From Moniliella sp. 'wahieum' (taxonomy: Eukaryota > Basidiomycota > Moniliellomycetes > Moniliellales > Moniliellaceae), in assembly GCA_003971905.1 (NCBI GenBank), contig RSEE01000001.1, forward strand, positions 1,612,001-1,676,000: a stretch of DNA of 64,000 nucleotides, written 5' to 3'. The notes below the pieces were generated by a model. It was not told the DNA's origin and ran no database searches. It was given only the letters and a program-made list of their open reading frames with translations. Below are positions 33,675 through 43,529 of this stretch, one piece after another. Within the stretch, counting starts at the first letter, position 1. Every line of letters begins with the position of its first letter. The translations under genes and the position numbers were made by a program.

Positions 33675-35395
33675 TTACAGTTGGCTACTGAGCAGCACCT
33701 CGTTCACGCGGTTGAGCCAAGCGCGTGCCGGGCCTGCGCTCCCGACCACAGGGTGAAGAGCCGGATCAGAGAGCATCCATTGGGCCTCCTGCGGATCGAG
33801 TCTTTGGTCAACGTAGAAGCATGCTCCGCCAACGCATCAATGATCGGATCCGAATCCGAATCCGAATCTGCATCCGGATCGGAATCTGAATCGTTCCCGG
33901 GCGTGGAGCGGGACTGGGAGGTAGCTAGCCCAGGCACCACAGGAACCCGATGCTCGTTGAGCAACAGCGCCAACAACGCCACGTAGATCGCCCCGGCCGC
34001 GTGCACGCTACTAGGCGACAGGGAGGAAACGACGATCCCCTTGCCTAGAGTCAAGTCCACCTGACCTGCAACCAAAGCTTGCTCCGTACGGGTCTGTGCG
34101 TGCGCATACCACCAAGAGGTAAGGTTACGTCGGTGAGTATTGTCGTCCCAGGCAGTCAGAAAGACGGGGAGGGGTCTCACGTACAATCACGCTTCGCAAC
34201 GCCGAGTTGAATTTGGGCAGGCTTCGCTTGCCTAGTGGCAACCCGAGAGAAAGCACGTTCGGCTGTGGGTTGGGAGAGGTAGAGGCTTGGCCACGTTGGT
34301 TTCTCTGTGATGGACAAGGTTTGCAGTGTGTCGGAGAGGTCGGGGTCGAAGGGATCGTCCACGCGAATGATCAAGCCGGCGGTTGGGTGCTGCTGTTGAT
34401 CTTGTTCCAACGTGCCCCGGCGAAGGACAAGGCAAGATGACGTCAAGGTTCCCTCGATTCCTTGGGAGGCAGAAGAACTGGGTTCCTGCTCAGCAGCCAG
34501 GGTGGGAACAAACCATTCGTTCCCCTTGGCCTGATCAGCAAGACCGCGGATCAAGTGCTGCATCTCATCGTCCTTGGCCTCAAGGAGAGCGGTATGGTTC
34601 TGCTCGTCCCACCAAGCTGCCGGGGTCAACCCCAAGGCCCAATTCTCATGGTCATCCCCAGCGCCTTGCATGTATACAAACGTCCTTCCTGGCATGCTGG
34701 AAGAATGGGCGTAAGCCATCCCCCCTCTTGTTGGACGCGACACCGAGAGGCACACGACCGGGGCAAACGCGATGTGGCTCAAGTCCGGCAGTGCGTCCAC
34801 CGAGCTGGCGTGAGAAAAAGTGGGCGAAGCGGTTTGGTCAACTTTGGCACCGTCAAATCCGACGCGAGCAAACTTTCGGCCCAGGAATCGATCTTGGCCT
34901 GGATCTGGGCATGCTCACTTGCGCTCACTGCTTCCGCCGACGTATGCAGGCCGGCATCGGGCCAGTGCGTGCCATACAACTTGGACGATGCAGCGTTGAG
35001 CACAGCACACCAAATGGGGATCGTCTTGCTCAGTGCATCGGGCAACTTTTACCGCGGCGAGTCGAGTCAGCAATGATCAGTCCGCCTGCGTGGGTGAGAA
35101 GGGGCAGGAGGTGGAGGTTGTTGCGCTTGAGGGAAAATGACCATTGGTTGGTGTGGCCATCGGTCGACTTGAAGTAGCTTGTGGCCGAGGTGAGCTTGGG
35201 CGGGGTATACCAAGCCCCGCAGCGCAGGTTGGCTACGAGGGCGAGGTGTGGCCAGTGCTGGGCGATGCGGCGGACGAAGAGGGCATCCTCTTCGATCGAC
35301 AGGAGCCGGTGGGAGGGCGTGCGGGAGATCTTGCGGATCTCGGCGGCGGCCAACTTGTCGAGTTGGTTGCGGCTCAGCCCGCCAACATCCTCCAT
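33675..35395 (-). CDS. RIT1: initiator-tRNA 2'-O-ribosyl(phosphate) transferase
   Basis: Rit1 modifies A64 of initiator tRNA-Met so that elongation factor cannot use it. It is found mainly in fungi and plants. Start MEDVGGLSRNQLDKLAA at 35395. Signatures follow: LVANLRCGAWYTPP, YFKSTDGHTNQWSFSLKR and NLHLLPLLTHAGGLIIADSTRRGK. A frame change comes near 35050, then MPDALSKTIPIWCAVLNAA; another near 34800, then MPGRTFVYMQGAGDDHENWA. Then (after about 34190) GQVDLTLGKGIVVSSLSPSS leads into a final segment ending LNRVNEVLLSSQL with TAA at 33675-33677. An acidic Asp/Ser hexamer repeat (33843-33893) sits near the C-terminus. A fourth frame change falls around 33790. Length about 570 residues against 513 in yeast. 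Confidence 0.92.
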
Positions 35396-35681
35396 GGCTG
35401 TGCCGTGCTTGTGCGTGTGCGTAATGGGGGGGAGGTGGTGGTTGCCTCGTGTCCTGACCCGCTTGAGGGGAAGAAGGCCAGCCAGTTGATGTCGCCAAAG
35501 GCCAGCAAGCATCACCTAACTGACTTGGTCTAGCAAAAAAAATGGCCGTCTTCGGTGCGTTCAAGTTTCAAACGCAATCCATCCATCGAGCCCTCCGACC
35601 GACCGGCCAACCAATCATCGCGATCATCCATCCAACACGTCTGCCCGGGTGCAACCGACCACCTCGGCCCGGACCACCACC

Positions 35682-36569
35682 ATGTCCGCCTCGCTCCTTG
35701 CGCGCCGACTAGCTTCGACGTCCGTGCCGCGCCTCGGCTCTGCGCAGCTGCACACCAGTGCCTCGGGATGGGAAGGCCACGGAACTGCGCCGTACGACAC
35801 GGCGCGACTGGTTGCGCGTCTGCAGCAGGCTGGCGTAGCGGCAAGCAAGCGGATGCGCTTGCCTCGGCTTTGCGCGATACGATCAACGATAGTTTTGCCA
35901 CGGTCGAGCGGGACTTGGTATCGCGACCCGAGGCTGCCAAGTGGCAGTTGGCACGAAAGACGGACTTTGCTCAGCTCAAATCGGAGATGCAGTTGTTGGA
36001 GCACAACGATTTTGCAGTGATGAAGACGGCTCACGAACGTCTGATGAGCGACATTGATCGTGTCAAGGTCAAGTTGCGCGAAGATATCAATCGTACCCAG
36101 GCTGGAGTGAGACTGGACCTCAATCTGGAAAAGGGTACGTACCTCTCTCTCTCTGGCGCTGGGGCGCTGAGGTGGGACGTGTGTGGGTACCATGCTAACT
36201 TTGCTGCGTTAACGGTCGTCGTCTCGTAACCCAGGCCGCATCCGAGACGAATCGTCAGTTCATGCGCTCAAGATCAAAGAGATTGAAACCCGAATCGAGG
36301 CTGAGATTGCACAGCTGAGAACGAGATTCAAAGTGCCAGATTCAGTGTCATGCAAGTACGTCTTTTTCTTCTTCTTTTCTTGTTTTCCTTTCTTGCTCCT
36401 CCTCCTCGCCCCTTCCTATTCTCTTTCCATACCCTCTCTTCTCCAGTCCCATGGTCCGCTAACGTGTGGGGGTGGAATCGTTTGCCCTTGGAATCCGCTG
36501 CAGTACTTGTTTGGGGTCACGACCGGCGCGGCAGCGTTGTTGTTGGCGTACTTGCGCATGTTTACCTGA
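35682..36569 (+). CDS. DUF1640 (CCDC90/MCUR1-type) mitochondrial inner-membrane protein
   Basis: Three exons: 35682-36134, 36235-36355 and 36504-36569. Introns are 100 nt (GTACGT..CCAG) and 148 nt (GTACGT..GCAG, T-rich). Start MSASLLARRLASTSVPRLGS is a mitochondrial presequence. Family features follow: ASALRDTINDSFATVERDLV, KTDFAQLKSEMQLLEHNDFA and LREDINRTQAGVRLDLNLEKG, across the splice to RIRDESSVHALKIKEIETRI. The C-terminus ends in a single membrane helix (YLFGVTTGAAALLLAYLRM). Two single-G losses (near 35850 and 36330) shift the frame; restoring both gives exactly 213 residues. Homologues (yeast Fmp32, animal MCUR1/CCDC90B) sit in the inner membrane as coiled-coil oligomers. Divergent from RIT1 with 286 bp between starts. 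Confidence 0.93.
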
Positions 36570-37278
36570 CACTCTCGGTTCGGTTGTCTTGTGTCTCGTA
36601 CTTATCGTATCCTATCGTATCCTATCCTATCGGATCGGATCGGATCTCTGTTGCCTCCATCCTTCCACCCCATGGCCCATACCCACTTTCTTTCTGTTTC
36701 CAAGGACCCCGTACTTGACTTATTTGGATACTGTCTTGCCTCGTGCGTTCTTACTGACTCGGGGGATACTGGGCGCCTCTACCCCTCTGCGCCTGTGAGA
36801 CCCGCCTGGCTTCTGCCCCGCCGTGCAAGGCTGGGGTGCATGTGCCTGACGAGCCTGTCATATCGCAGCCACGAGGTGGACCGGTGTACGCTTTCCTCGG
36901 TAGCTGAACGTACCCAGCTCAGGACTCAGGACTCAGTACTGAGTCGCGACCCGATCTAGATCTAGACAAAGCCATAATCTCGTTTTCTCCCGTCTGACCG
37001 CAGCCCCTCTTCTTCCTTTTGGATCCCCAACCCTGGTTGAGGCTGAATGTTCGATACATGGGTAGGAGCGTTGGTGGTGCGGGGGTTGATCTGGGAAGAC
37101 AGTTTCTTTTGTTGTAGCTGGATCACTCAAAGGGTTCGGCCTTGTCTGGTTGATTGTGGTAGCCCAGGTACGACAAAGGGTTACAAGCGGGTCAAGCGGG
37201 TCAGGGGTCAATCTGGTCAAGCGAGACAAGCATGGCGCGCTTATCTTTACCTTGGATAGGTACCTTTGCCGTCAAGCA

Positions 37279-37376
37279 GCGGCTGTAGTTTAAAGGTAGA
37301 ATTTTAGCCTTCCACGTTGCGTGCAAGCACCAACAGGGGGCAGCTGAAGGTTCGGGTTCGATTCCCGGCGGCCGCA
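37279..37376 (+). tRNA. tRNA-Gly(TCC) with 27-nt intron
   Basis: The acceptor GCGGCTG pairs with CGGCCGC (one T-G wobble); discriminator A at 37376. Anticodon stem TTAGC (37304-37308), then CTTCCA with anticodon TCC (37311-37313). A 27-nt intron occupies 37315-37341, one base 3' of the anticodon. Then A38 and the 3' stem GCTGA. The T-arm is TCGGG TTCGATT CCCGG. Downstream CCTTTTTGATTTTT gives a Pol III T-run terminator. All arms pair, so this looks functional. Confidence 0.92.
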
Positions 37377-37379
37377 CCT

Positions 37380-37395
37380 TTTTGATTTTTCGTCT
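37380..37395 (+). terminator. Pol III T-run after tRNA-Gly
   Basis: Two T-runs (TTTTT and TTTTT) follow the tRNA-Gly 3' end within 15 bp. This is the usual RNA polymerase III stop signal. Confidence 0.6.
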
Positions 37396-37774
37396 TTCGT
37401 TTTTTTGGGAGGCCTACTCGAAAAATCTATACGCACAGTGCCATGTGCCACAACAGTACAAATACAGAAGTAGCAACTATAGTCTGTAGAAGGGGTGTTG
37501 CGCGGAGTCTCAACCATTGGTCCCTCTGTGGCCATTGCATTACGCATTACGCATGATCGACATGATCAGTACTCAGTGCCAGGTGCACGTCCTGATTTAC
37601 TTCCACCTGTTTGCACCAGCGCGCGTACTCCTCGATATATCTACGCAGTGGTCCCTTCAATGGTACCGTGCGCTATAGAACGGTAGCGCGTGCACGAGCA
37701 CCGACGCGCCCAAACCTGTACCCGAGACCTGAGCTACTGCTCTGGTTCAACTTGGTGGCTCTCAAGGGGGGGTT

Positions 37775-37822
37775 CTGAGGCCTGAGGCCTGAGGCCTGAT
37801 CTCAGGTCTGAGGCCTGGCCAT
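37775..37822. repeat. AGGCCT palindrome cluster
   Basis: Four AGGCCT palindromes in CTGAGGCCTGA context within 48 bp, with one diverged copy (CTCAGGTCTGAG). Each core can form a short hairpin. Related clusters occur at 41925-41955 and 53885-53905, with single copies elsewhere in the window. Confidence 0.75.
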
Positions 37823-37869
37823 TAATCATGGACCGGTCCCGCTGACCCTGCTCACGCCGAGAGACAGCT

Positions 37870-37948
37870 GTGCTTGTGCCATGTGCCAGTGCCAGTGCCA
37901 TGTGCCGTGTGCCATGTGCCATGTGCCGTGTGCCATGTGCCGTGTGCG
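37870..37948. repeat. GTGCCATGTGCC repeat
   Basis: About nine units alternating GTGCCAT, GTGCCGT and GTGCCA. Simple minisatellite with no gene over it. Confidence 0.85.
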
Positions 37949-38059
37949 GGACAGGACGAGCAGGACAGGATAGAGCAGGACATAACAGGACATACAATAC
38001 AATTGCGGACCTATTAGGAGGGGAAAGTGTCATGCGGCAGCCACGTCCCGAGCCCGTAC

Positions 38060-38150
38060 CACAAACACGAGCACGAGCACGAACACGAGCACGAGCACGA
38101 ACACGAGCACGAGCAGGAGGAGTAGGAGTAGGAGTAGGAGGAGAAGTAGC
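38060..38150. repeat. CGAGCA/CGAACA and GGAGTA hexamer arrays
   Basis: A run of CGAGCA hexamers with interspersed CGAACA (38066-38122) passes into GGAGTA units (38118-38145). Purely repetitive. Confidence 0.85.
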
Positions 38151-38225
38151 AAAATAAGCAGAGCGGGTGGGAGGGGGGGGGGAAGCAACTGCCCTCGAAC
38201 CAACCGGCCAGGGTCGGGGCCATGG

Positions 38226-38276
38226 CCATCCAAATCCAAATCCAGATCCAGATCCAGATCCAAATCCAAATCCAAA
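38226..38276. repeat. (AATCCA/GATCCA)n hexamer array
   Basis: Eight to nine hexamers; the central ones are GATCCA, the reverse-complement relative of the GGATCT array in ARH1 (27322-27390) and of 44035-44075. A dispersed hexamer family is likely. Confidence 0.85.
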
Positions 38277-38994
38277 GCACTATCAGGGTTCATGAACCTG
38301 AACCTGACTGTTCTCCTGTGTCCGAGGTACCATCCCACCCTAAAGGGGCGCAAGGATGGGAGGAACGCACGCCACACAACCCCGTAGGCAACACAAGCCG
38401 CACAATCCGCGCACACCACGCACGGAGTGGGAAGAGTGCAACGCGTAGACCCAAGGGGGAAACGGGGGTAAGATACGCAGGGGGGGGGGGGACGAAGCAG
38501 AGTATGCTAGTGACGTGGTGGAGCGTCAGGTCCAGGATTGGGGGTAAGGTGATATCGAACCCTATGCTTGTGCCACGGCGGCGCGCAAGGCCCTTCGACG
38601 CGCAAGTAGCGCAGCGTGCACGCCAGTTGGTCTCGCATGTACTCCAGTGCTACATCGCCCAAGGGTCGATAAGTGGTACAGTCCGTGCGGTAACCGGAAC
38701 CAGGACCAGAACCCGAACCCGACACGAACCGACAAGAAAGACAAAGACAAGACACAATCAAGGTCAAAGTCAAAGAAAGAGAAGAAAAAGAGAAAAAGAA
38801 AAACGCATGGTCAGTCCTTCGTCCGTGCTGTCACAACGCAGAAGAGCAGCCGGCAGCAGGCACGCAAGACGGAGAGGGGCGTGGCACCCGTTCTTGTCCC
38901 TATCCCTGTGTCTGCTTTCCAAAACCAAGAACCGAAAAGCGAACAAAACAAAACAGAACAGAATAGAACAGAACAAACAAAACGTACACTTGGA

Positions 38995-41059
38995 CAAGAC
39001 ATAAGCTTCTGACGGGGCAGCTGGTTTATCACCCGCACCGCGTTTCTTCTTCTTCTTCCCTTGTTGTGTTCTTGCTGTCCGTCCTGGGCGGAGGTAGATG
39101 GGGTAGTACGAAGTGCCGGTACGTGAGCAGAAAGGCCCTCGTACCCGTTTGATATTGGTTCGACGTTTTTGCTCTGAAGCAATATGGTTCGCTTCTTTTC
39201 CGCCTCGGTCAACAAGACACCCGGCTCACGATCTTCGTCCCTTCGTCGCCGCCCGAGCGGCGGCGGGATGGAGGATACCACAGGATTCGGACTGGGATTG
39301 GAATCGGAATTGAGATTGGAAGTAGAATTGGGATTAGGATTGGAAGCCGAATTGGAAGTGGAAGATAAAGGGAGAGCCAATCGACTGAGATGGGGCTGCA
39401 ACTGAGACTCCATATCGGACCAAAATCCAGCCGCTTGCGCCTGGGCAGCTAACGGACCAAATGCCGAAGCAGGTACAATCGATACGTCCACCACTCGCTG
39501 CGTAGGGTCCACGTACTGCGCTGGCCTCCACCCCGTCGCACCAAATACCACCGCGTTCTTCCCCCGCTCCGAGCTGGGTCTTTAGTTTCAGACCGCGTAG
39601 CCGTCGTTCCATTCCCGCCTGGGGGACACGGCCCGCTGCTCGCATTCGTGCTCGCGCCATTGCCGTTACCGTTGCCATTACCAACAGGGGGTGCAACTGA
39701 GATCGGACCGGGTCGGGGCATGGGTCCCCGGGCCCTGAGGATCCAGAAGGCGGTACGGGTCCGAGTCCCAGTCCATGTGCCTGTCCCTGACCCTGACCCT
39801 GCCGCGTACCAGGGAAAGAGCCAGGTAAATGTCGTGGTTTATCTGGGCCATTAGCACGCGGGCCATTGGGTGCGTCGCCAGGTCGGGGAGCAGGGTACGA
39901 CGCTGCGGCGTTCTCCCATCCGGACGAAGGGTGGTGGTGAGACGCTGGACGGGTCAAGTCAGGCGAAGATGGAAATACATGGGAGCTAGTCAATTTGTTA
40001 CCAAACTTGGTCCCGAGTAAGGACCAAGTACGTTCCAACGACGCTTCCGGGCGCAAGGGGGGCCAGACCGCGTGCCACCCAGCGCGGACGCACCGTACCC
40101 CGTCCCTCCGTCAGAGGGGTAGCGCAGCGCAGAAGTAGATGAAGGGTAAAAAGGGCCGCGCGAGTAGGGTGCCGAGGAAGAGGAAATTCCATACGGAGAA
40201 GCAGAAGCAGAAGCGGACGTGGATCCAGGTGCTGCCGCGGACGCAGATACAGATGCAGAACCTGGTGCATGTCCAGGTGCGTGTCCAGGTGCAGGCGCGG
40301 GACCCGAACCGGATGCACCGGCCGCACCGGCTGACGCGGCCGGTGTGGATCGCCCCCCTCATGGGGAGACGGGAGGGAAGCAATCTGGCGCAATTGGCTC
40401 ACTTGAGCCAGGTGCCAGAGCGGGTCCGATCCGTATCCTCCCAAATGCGGGGCGGTGGCCGAGGGGGACTGGGTGGTTCGTTCCTGTGCAGGGGCAGAGG
40501 CGGGGGCAGGGGCAGGGGCGGGAGAAAAGGCAGAGGAAGGGAGATGGGACGGTGCGGAAGGCCAAGCCGGAGGGAAAGGCTTAGGCTTGGACGCGTGGTT
40601 TGGGTCAGCAGACTCGTGGGGCGAAGGCTGGGAGTGTCGTGCGGCCTGGTACCGTTCCATGTGGTGCACGAGCGGGTCGGCAGTCAAGCTGCTGAGCCAT
40701 TGGCGAAAGGCGGGGTTGTTGTTGGAGCTGAGAAAGGAGCTGGAGCTGGAGAGGCGAGGCGGGTGGGCCGGGTGCGGGGGAGAGCGGGGGGTGGGTTCGG
40801 GGGGGGGTCGAGGGAGGGAGGAGGCGGGGCGGGGGGGGGGGGGGCGGGCGGCAGAGGTGGGTGGGCGGTGGCGGTGCGGCGGGGCGGCCGGGCTGGCGAA
40901 CGGGTCGAGCTGGTCGACGGCGTGGAGGGAGCGGGCAAGGAGGACCGGACTCGGCGGGGGAGAAGAGGGTGTGCTCGGGGGAGCGCCGTCGAGCGTGTCC
41001 ATGTCCAGGTCGGGCGGCGGCGGCCAGGGCGCGGCGGCGGGGGGCGCGGCGGCGGGCAT
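38995..41059 (-). CDS. unrecognised low-complexity protein, frameshifted
   Basis: From MPAAAPPAAAPWPPPPD at 41059 the minus strand codes a Pro/Ser/Ala-rich protein. It has a few more ordered pieces: NPAFRQWLSSLTADPLVHHM, SDPLWHLAQVSQLRQIASL, and LERTWSLLGTKFGNKLTSS (near 40030). After a frame change come VVFGATGWRPAQYVDPTQRV, VDVSIVPASAFGPLAAQ and AAGFWSDMESQLQPHLSRLA, with an Asn/Ser repeat and LTEAEKKRTILLQSKNVEPI. The tail is Lys/Arg-rich (GRRRRNAVRV). The ordered pieces argue for a real protein, but I do not recognise a family. At least three frame changes are needed and the 3' end is only approximate. Probably nuclear or cytosolic: no signal peptide or membrane helix is seen. Confidence 0.45.
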
Positions 41060-43529
41060 GGCAGGTGGGAACCGGCAAGGGAGCGGAGGGCCAGAAGAGA
41101 CGGGAGATCCCCAGCAGCGGCTTCTGCGTGCGTGGCTGCCCAGCCGCGCTTTCACGCTGCCGCCCACCCCGCGGCAGCCACGCTGCCCCCGTGCCACCCG
41201 CACATCACACCCGTCTCACACCCCATCACCCCGCGCCCACACAGCCCCCGCCCATAGGGTTGCCGCGCACATCACCCCATCACCCGCGCCCAGCGACCCG
41301 CGTCACAAGCCGCGTCTTCTCGGCCGCGTGCCACACAATCTATCCCGAGCTTGCGAACGCTCAGCCGGGAGCATCAGATCATGATCCGAGGTGGTATGTC
41401 CCCGCGCGTCCGGTTGCAATGCGTGTTTTCGCCCGTCGAGTTTGTTGTGACGCGCCGCGGGACGACGCAACTGGAGCCAAACAAGCAGCAGACTGCCAAT
41501 GCCAATGCCAATGCCCACGACCCCATCAACCCGGAACCCCGACGTTGCACACCGACCGCGGACTGCGTCGGGCCTGCACGCACGAAGATAACAAAACCGA
41601 TATTGGCAAGTACACAAGAAGCTTATAGGGAGACAGGCCACACAGAGGAAAAAAAGGCAAGCAGATCATCACCATGCATCATGGCACTCAACCACGTCAG
41701 GCCCGCACTGCATTGGTCCGCAACCGTATCCGCACTTGCCTCTCCCCCCTTCCTGACCGGACCACGGGGACAGTGCAAAAATTCCTCGTCTTTCCGTCGT
41801 GCCTCATACCTTCCCCTGATGCTTCTTGACTTGGAACCACATTCTCGCATTCGGATTCAGATTCGGGCTTGGATTGGGGAACCGCGCACGTGCCTCTGTC
41901 GGGACCTGGAGCGGTATTAGGGAGCCTAAGGCCTAAGACCTAAGGCCTCAGGCTGGATCGCGAGGGGCCACGACGTGTCACCCCCTCTACTCTCATTCGA
42001 ATCGTCGGGTCCGTCATGCAGGAGCCCACCAGGCGATCTAACGAACGTCCGACGTGACGTGAGGCCTGAGGGACTACACGAACTATAGCACCCACCGTTT
42101 TGATCTGGGGACGACCTGATGTCAACGCGAATCGTGCAGCAGGGCAGGTGTACCTCTAGGTCTTCTCACAAAGCAAGATTCCTCCGCTGCTGTTTTCCCC
42201 CTGGACAGTGTGTGGGTGTTGGACCGCTGGCGCTGCCGCCTGCACATGGACATACACAGCCGCCAAAGGACGGCGGGGTACCCTGACGGTGCGGCTGCAG
42301 GCATTCCCCCCTCGCGATGATACCTGTTGGGGGTGACCTGAATATGGGAAGGAAGAAATGGATGCACGTAGCTGTGCGTGTGATGCATCGTGATGGTAGC
42401 ACTGTGGTGCGGGTGAGATGACGGTCACTTCAGTGGTTCGGGGTACTGTAATCAATCCTTCGTCCGGGTGCGCAGGGCGCTACCTTCAGTCTCTTTTTCT
42501 GGGAAATACTCTGTTTTGGTGTCTGCTCTCTTTCTCTCTCGGGCCTGCAGCCTTTCTGAACTGTATCCATGTGGCATAGTACCCACGGGAGCCACAGTAG
42601 GCTTTTGGGACGCGAACGTGCGGTTGTAGTAGTAACGCCGGTAGTTCAAGCCGGGAAGGTTCGGGCTTTCATCCCTTGCAATAGTCCTTAGTTGCTGGCA
42701 GGCAGGAACATTCTCTACTGCTAGCGTCTGTAGCTCATGCCATGATACACTCCCATCTGCCTGCTCTCTGGTGTTGTACATTTGCGACACGCGCCGCACC
42801 GTGCGACAGCAGGTGGGGGTTGGTACTTGGGCGCATGGCTAGCGCACCGCGCGTTTGTCTAGAGTCTATGCGCGCCTAAGGGGAAGCGTGGAGGTGAGGT
42901 GGTGTTACCAGTGGATCGCCGCGTCGAATGTCCGAGCGAGGGTGCGGCAGGGTGCGCTGGCGTGGCACCGCGTGGCCTCCGCACCGCCGCAGTGTCCGCG
43001 TCGGCTGCGTTGATCGGTGAGCAGAGGAGCAGGGGGGTACTCTACTGAGGCGCTGCGGCGTGGGGGAGGCGGAAGAGCGGGTGGCGCCCGCATGCACGGG
43101 GTGGGAGGCGGAGCAAGAGCGCTGCCAGGGCGGCGCGGTGCCACTGCGCAGCATGCGGTGGGCAGCGGCACGGGGCGAGCCAGCGCAGCCGCGAGCAAGT
43201 GGCTCGGCCGTCCTCGACGTCAGCGTCATCGATCATCGGCCGGCATGCTGCAGGCCTGCGCCATTGGGCCGGGGCAGGCGGGACTGCGCCGGGCACGCGT
43301 TGGGGCTGCTGCGCCGGCATACACCCGACAGAGCGAGGAGCAGCAGGGGCAGTGTCTGCGGGCGTGCGTTGCTCTTGATGCTCCGCTGCGTCTGCCCCCA
43401 CCACCCCCCTGCCCCCTGGCCTGCCTGGCGCAGCTCCTCTCTCACCCTCACCCTCGCCCCACGCCCCCACCGCCCCCGCCGTCTCTCTTCGTCCCGCCTG
43501 GCCTGGCCTGGCGCCACCCGCCCACCGCG
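41060..43529. other. intergenic, no gene recognised
   Basis: About 2.5 kb. It contains AGGCCT palindromes at 41925-41955 and 42062-42068. Open frames such as 42452-42799 (minus, 115 residues) and those in the GC-rich 42.9-43.5 kb part show no domain. Confidence 0.4.

Larger units (their letters stand above)
36570..38994. other. intergenic with tRNA-Gly and several microsatellites
   Basis: No protein gene recognised. It holds TATCGTATCC/GGATC repeats (36606-36650), the tRNA-Gly gene, an AGGCCT palindrome cluster, GTGCCAT repeats, CGAGCA repeats and an AATCCA/GATCCA array (separate entries). Long open frames here are produced by the repeats. Confidence 0.5.

Noticed and set aside
38546-38590. 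Minus-strand GGGTTCGAT T-loop-like word
   Set aside because: Flanking bases do not form a T-stem and no acceptor is present.
42452-42799. 115-codon minus-strand open frame
   Set aside because: No recognisable motif or neighbouring exons; likely chance.
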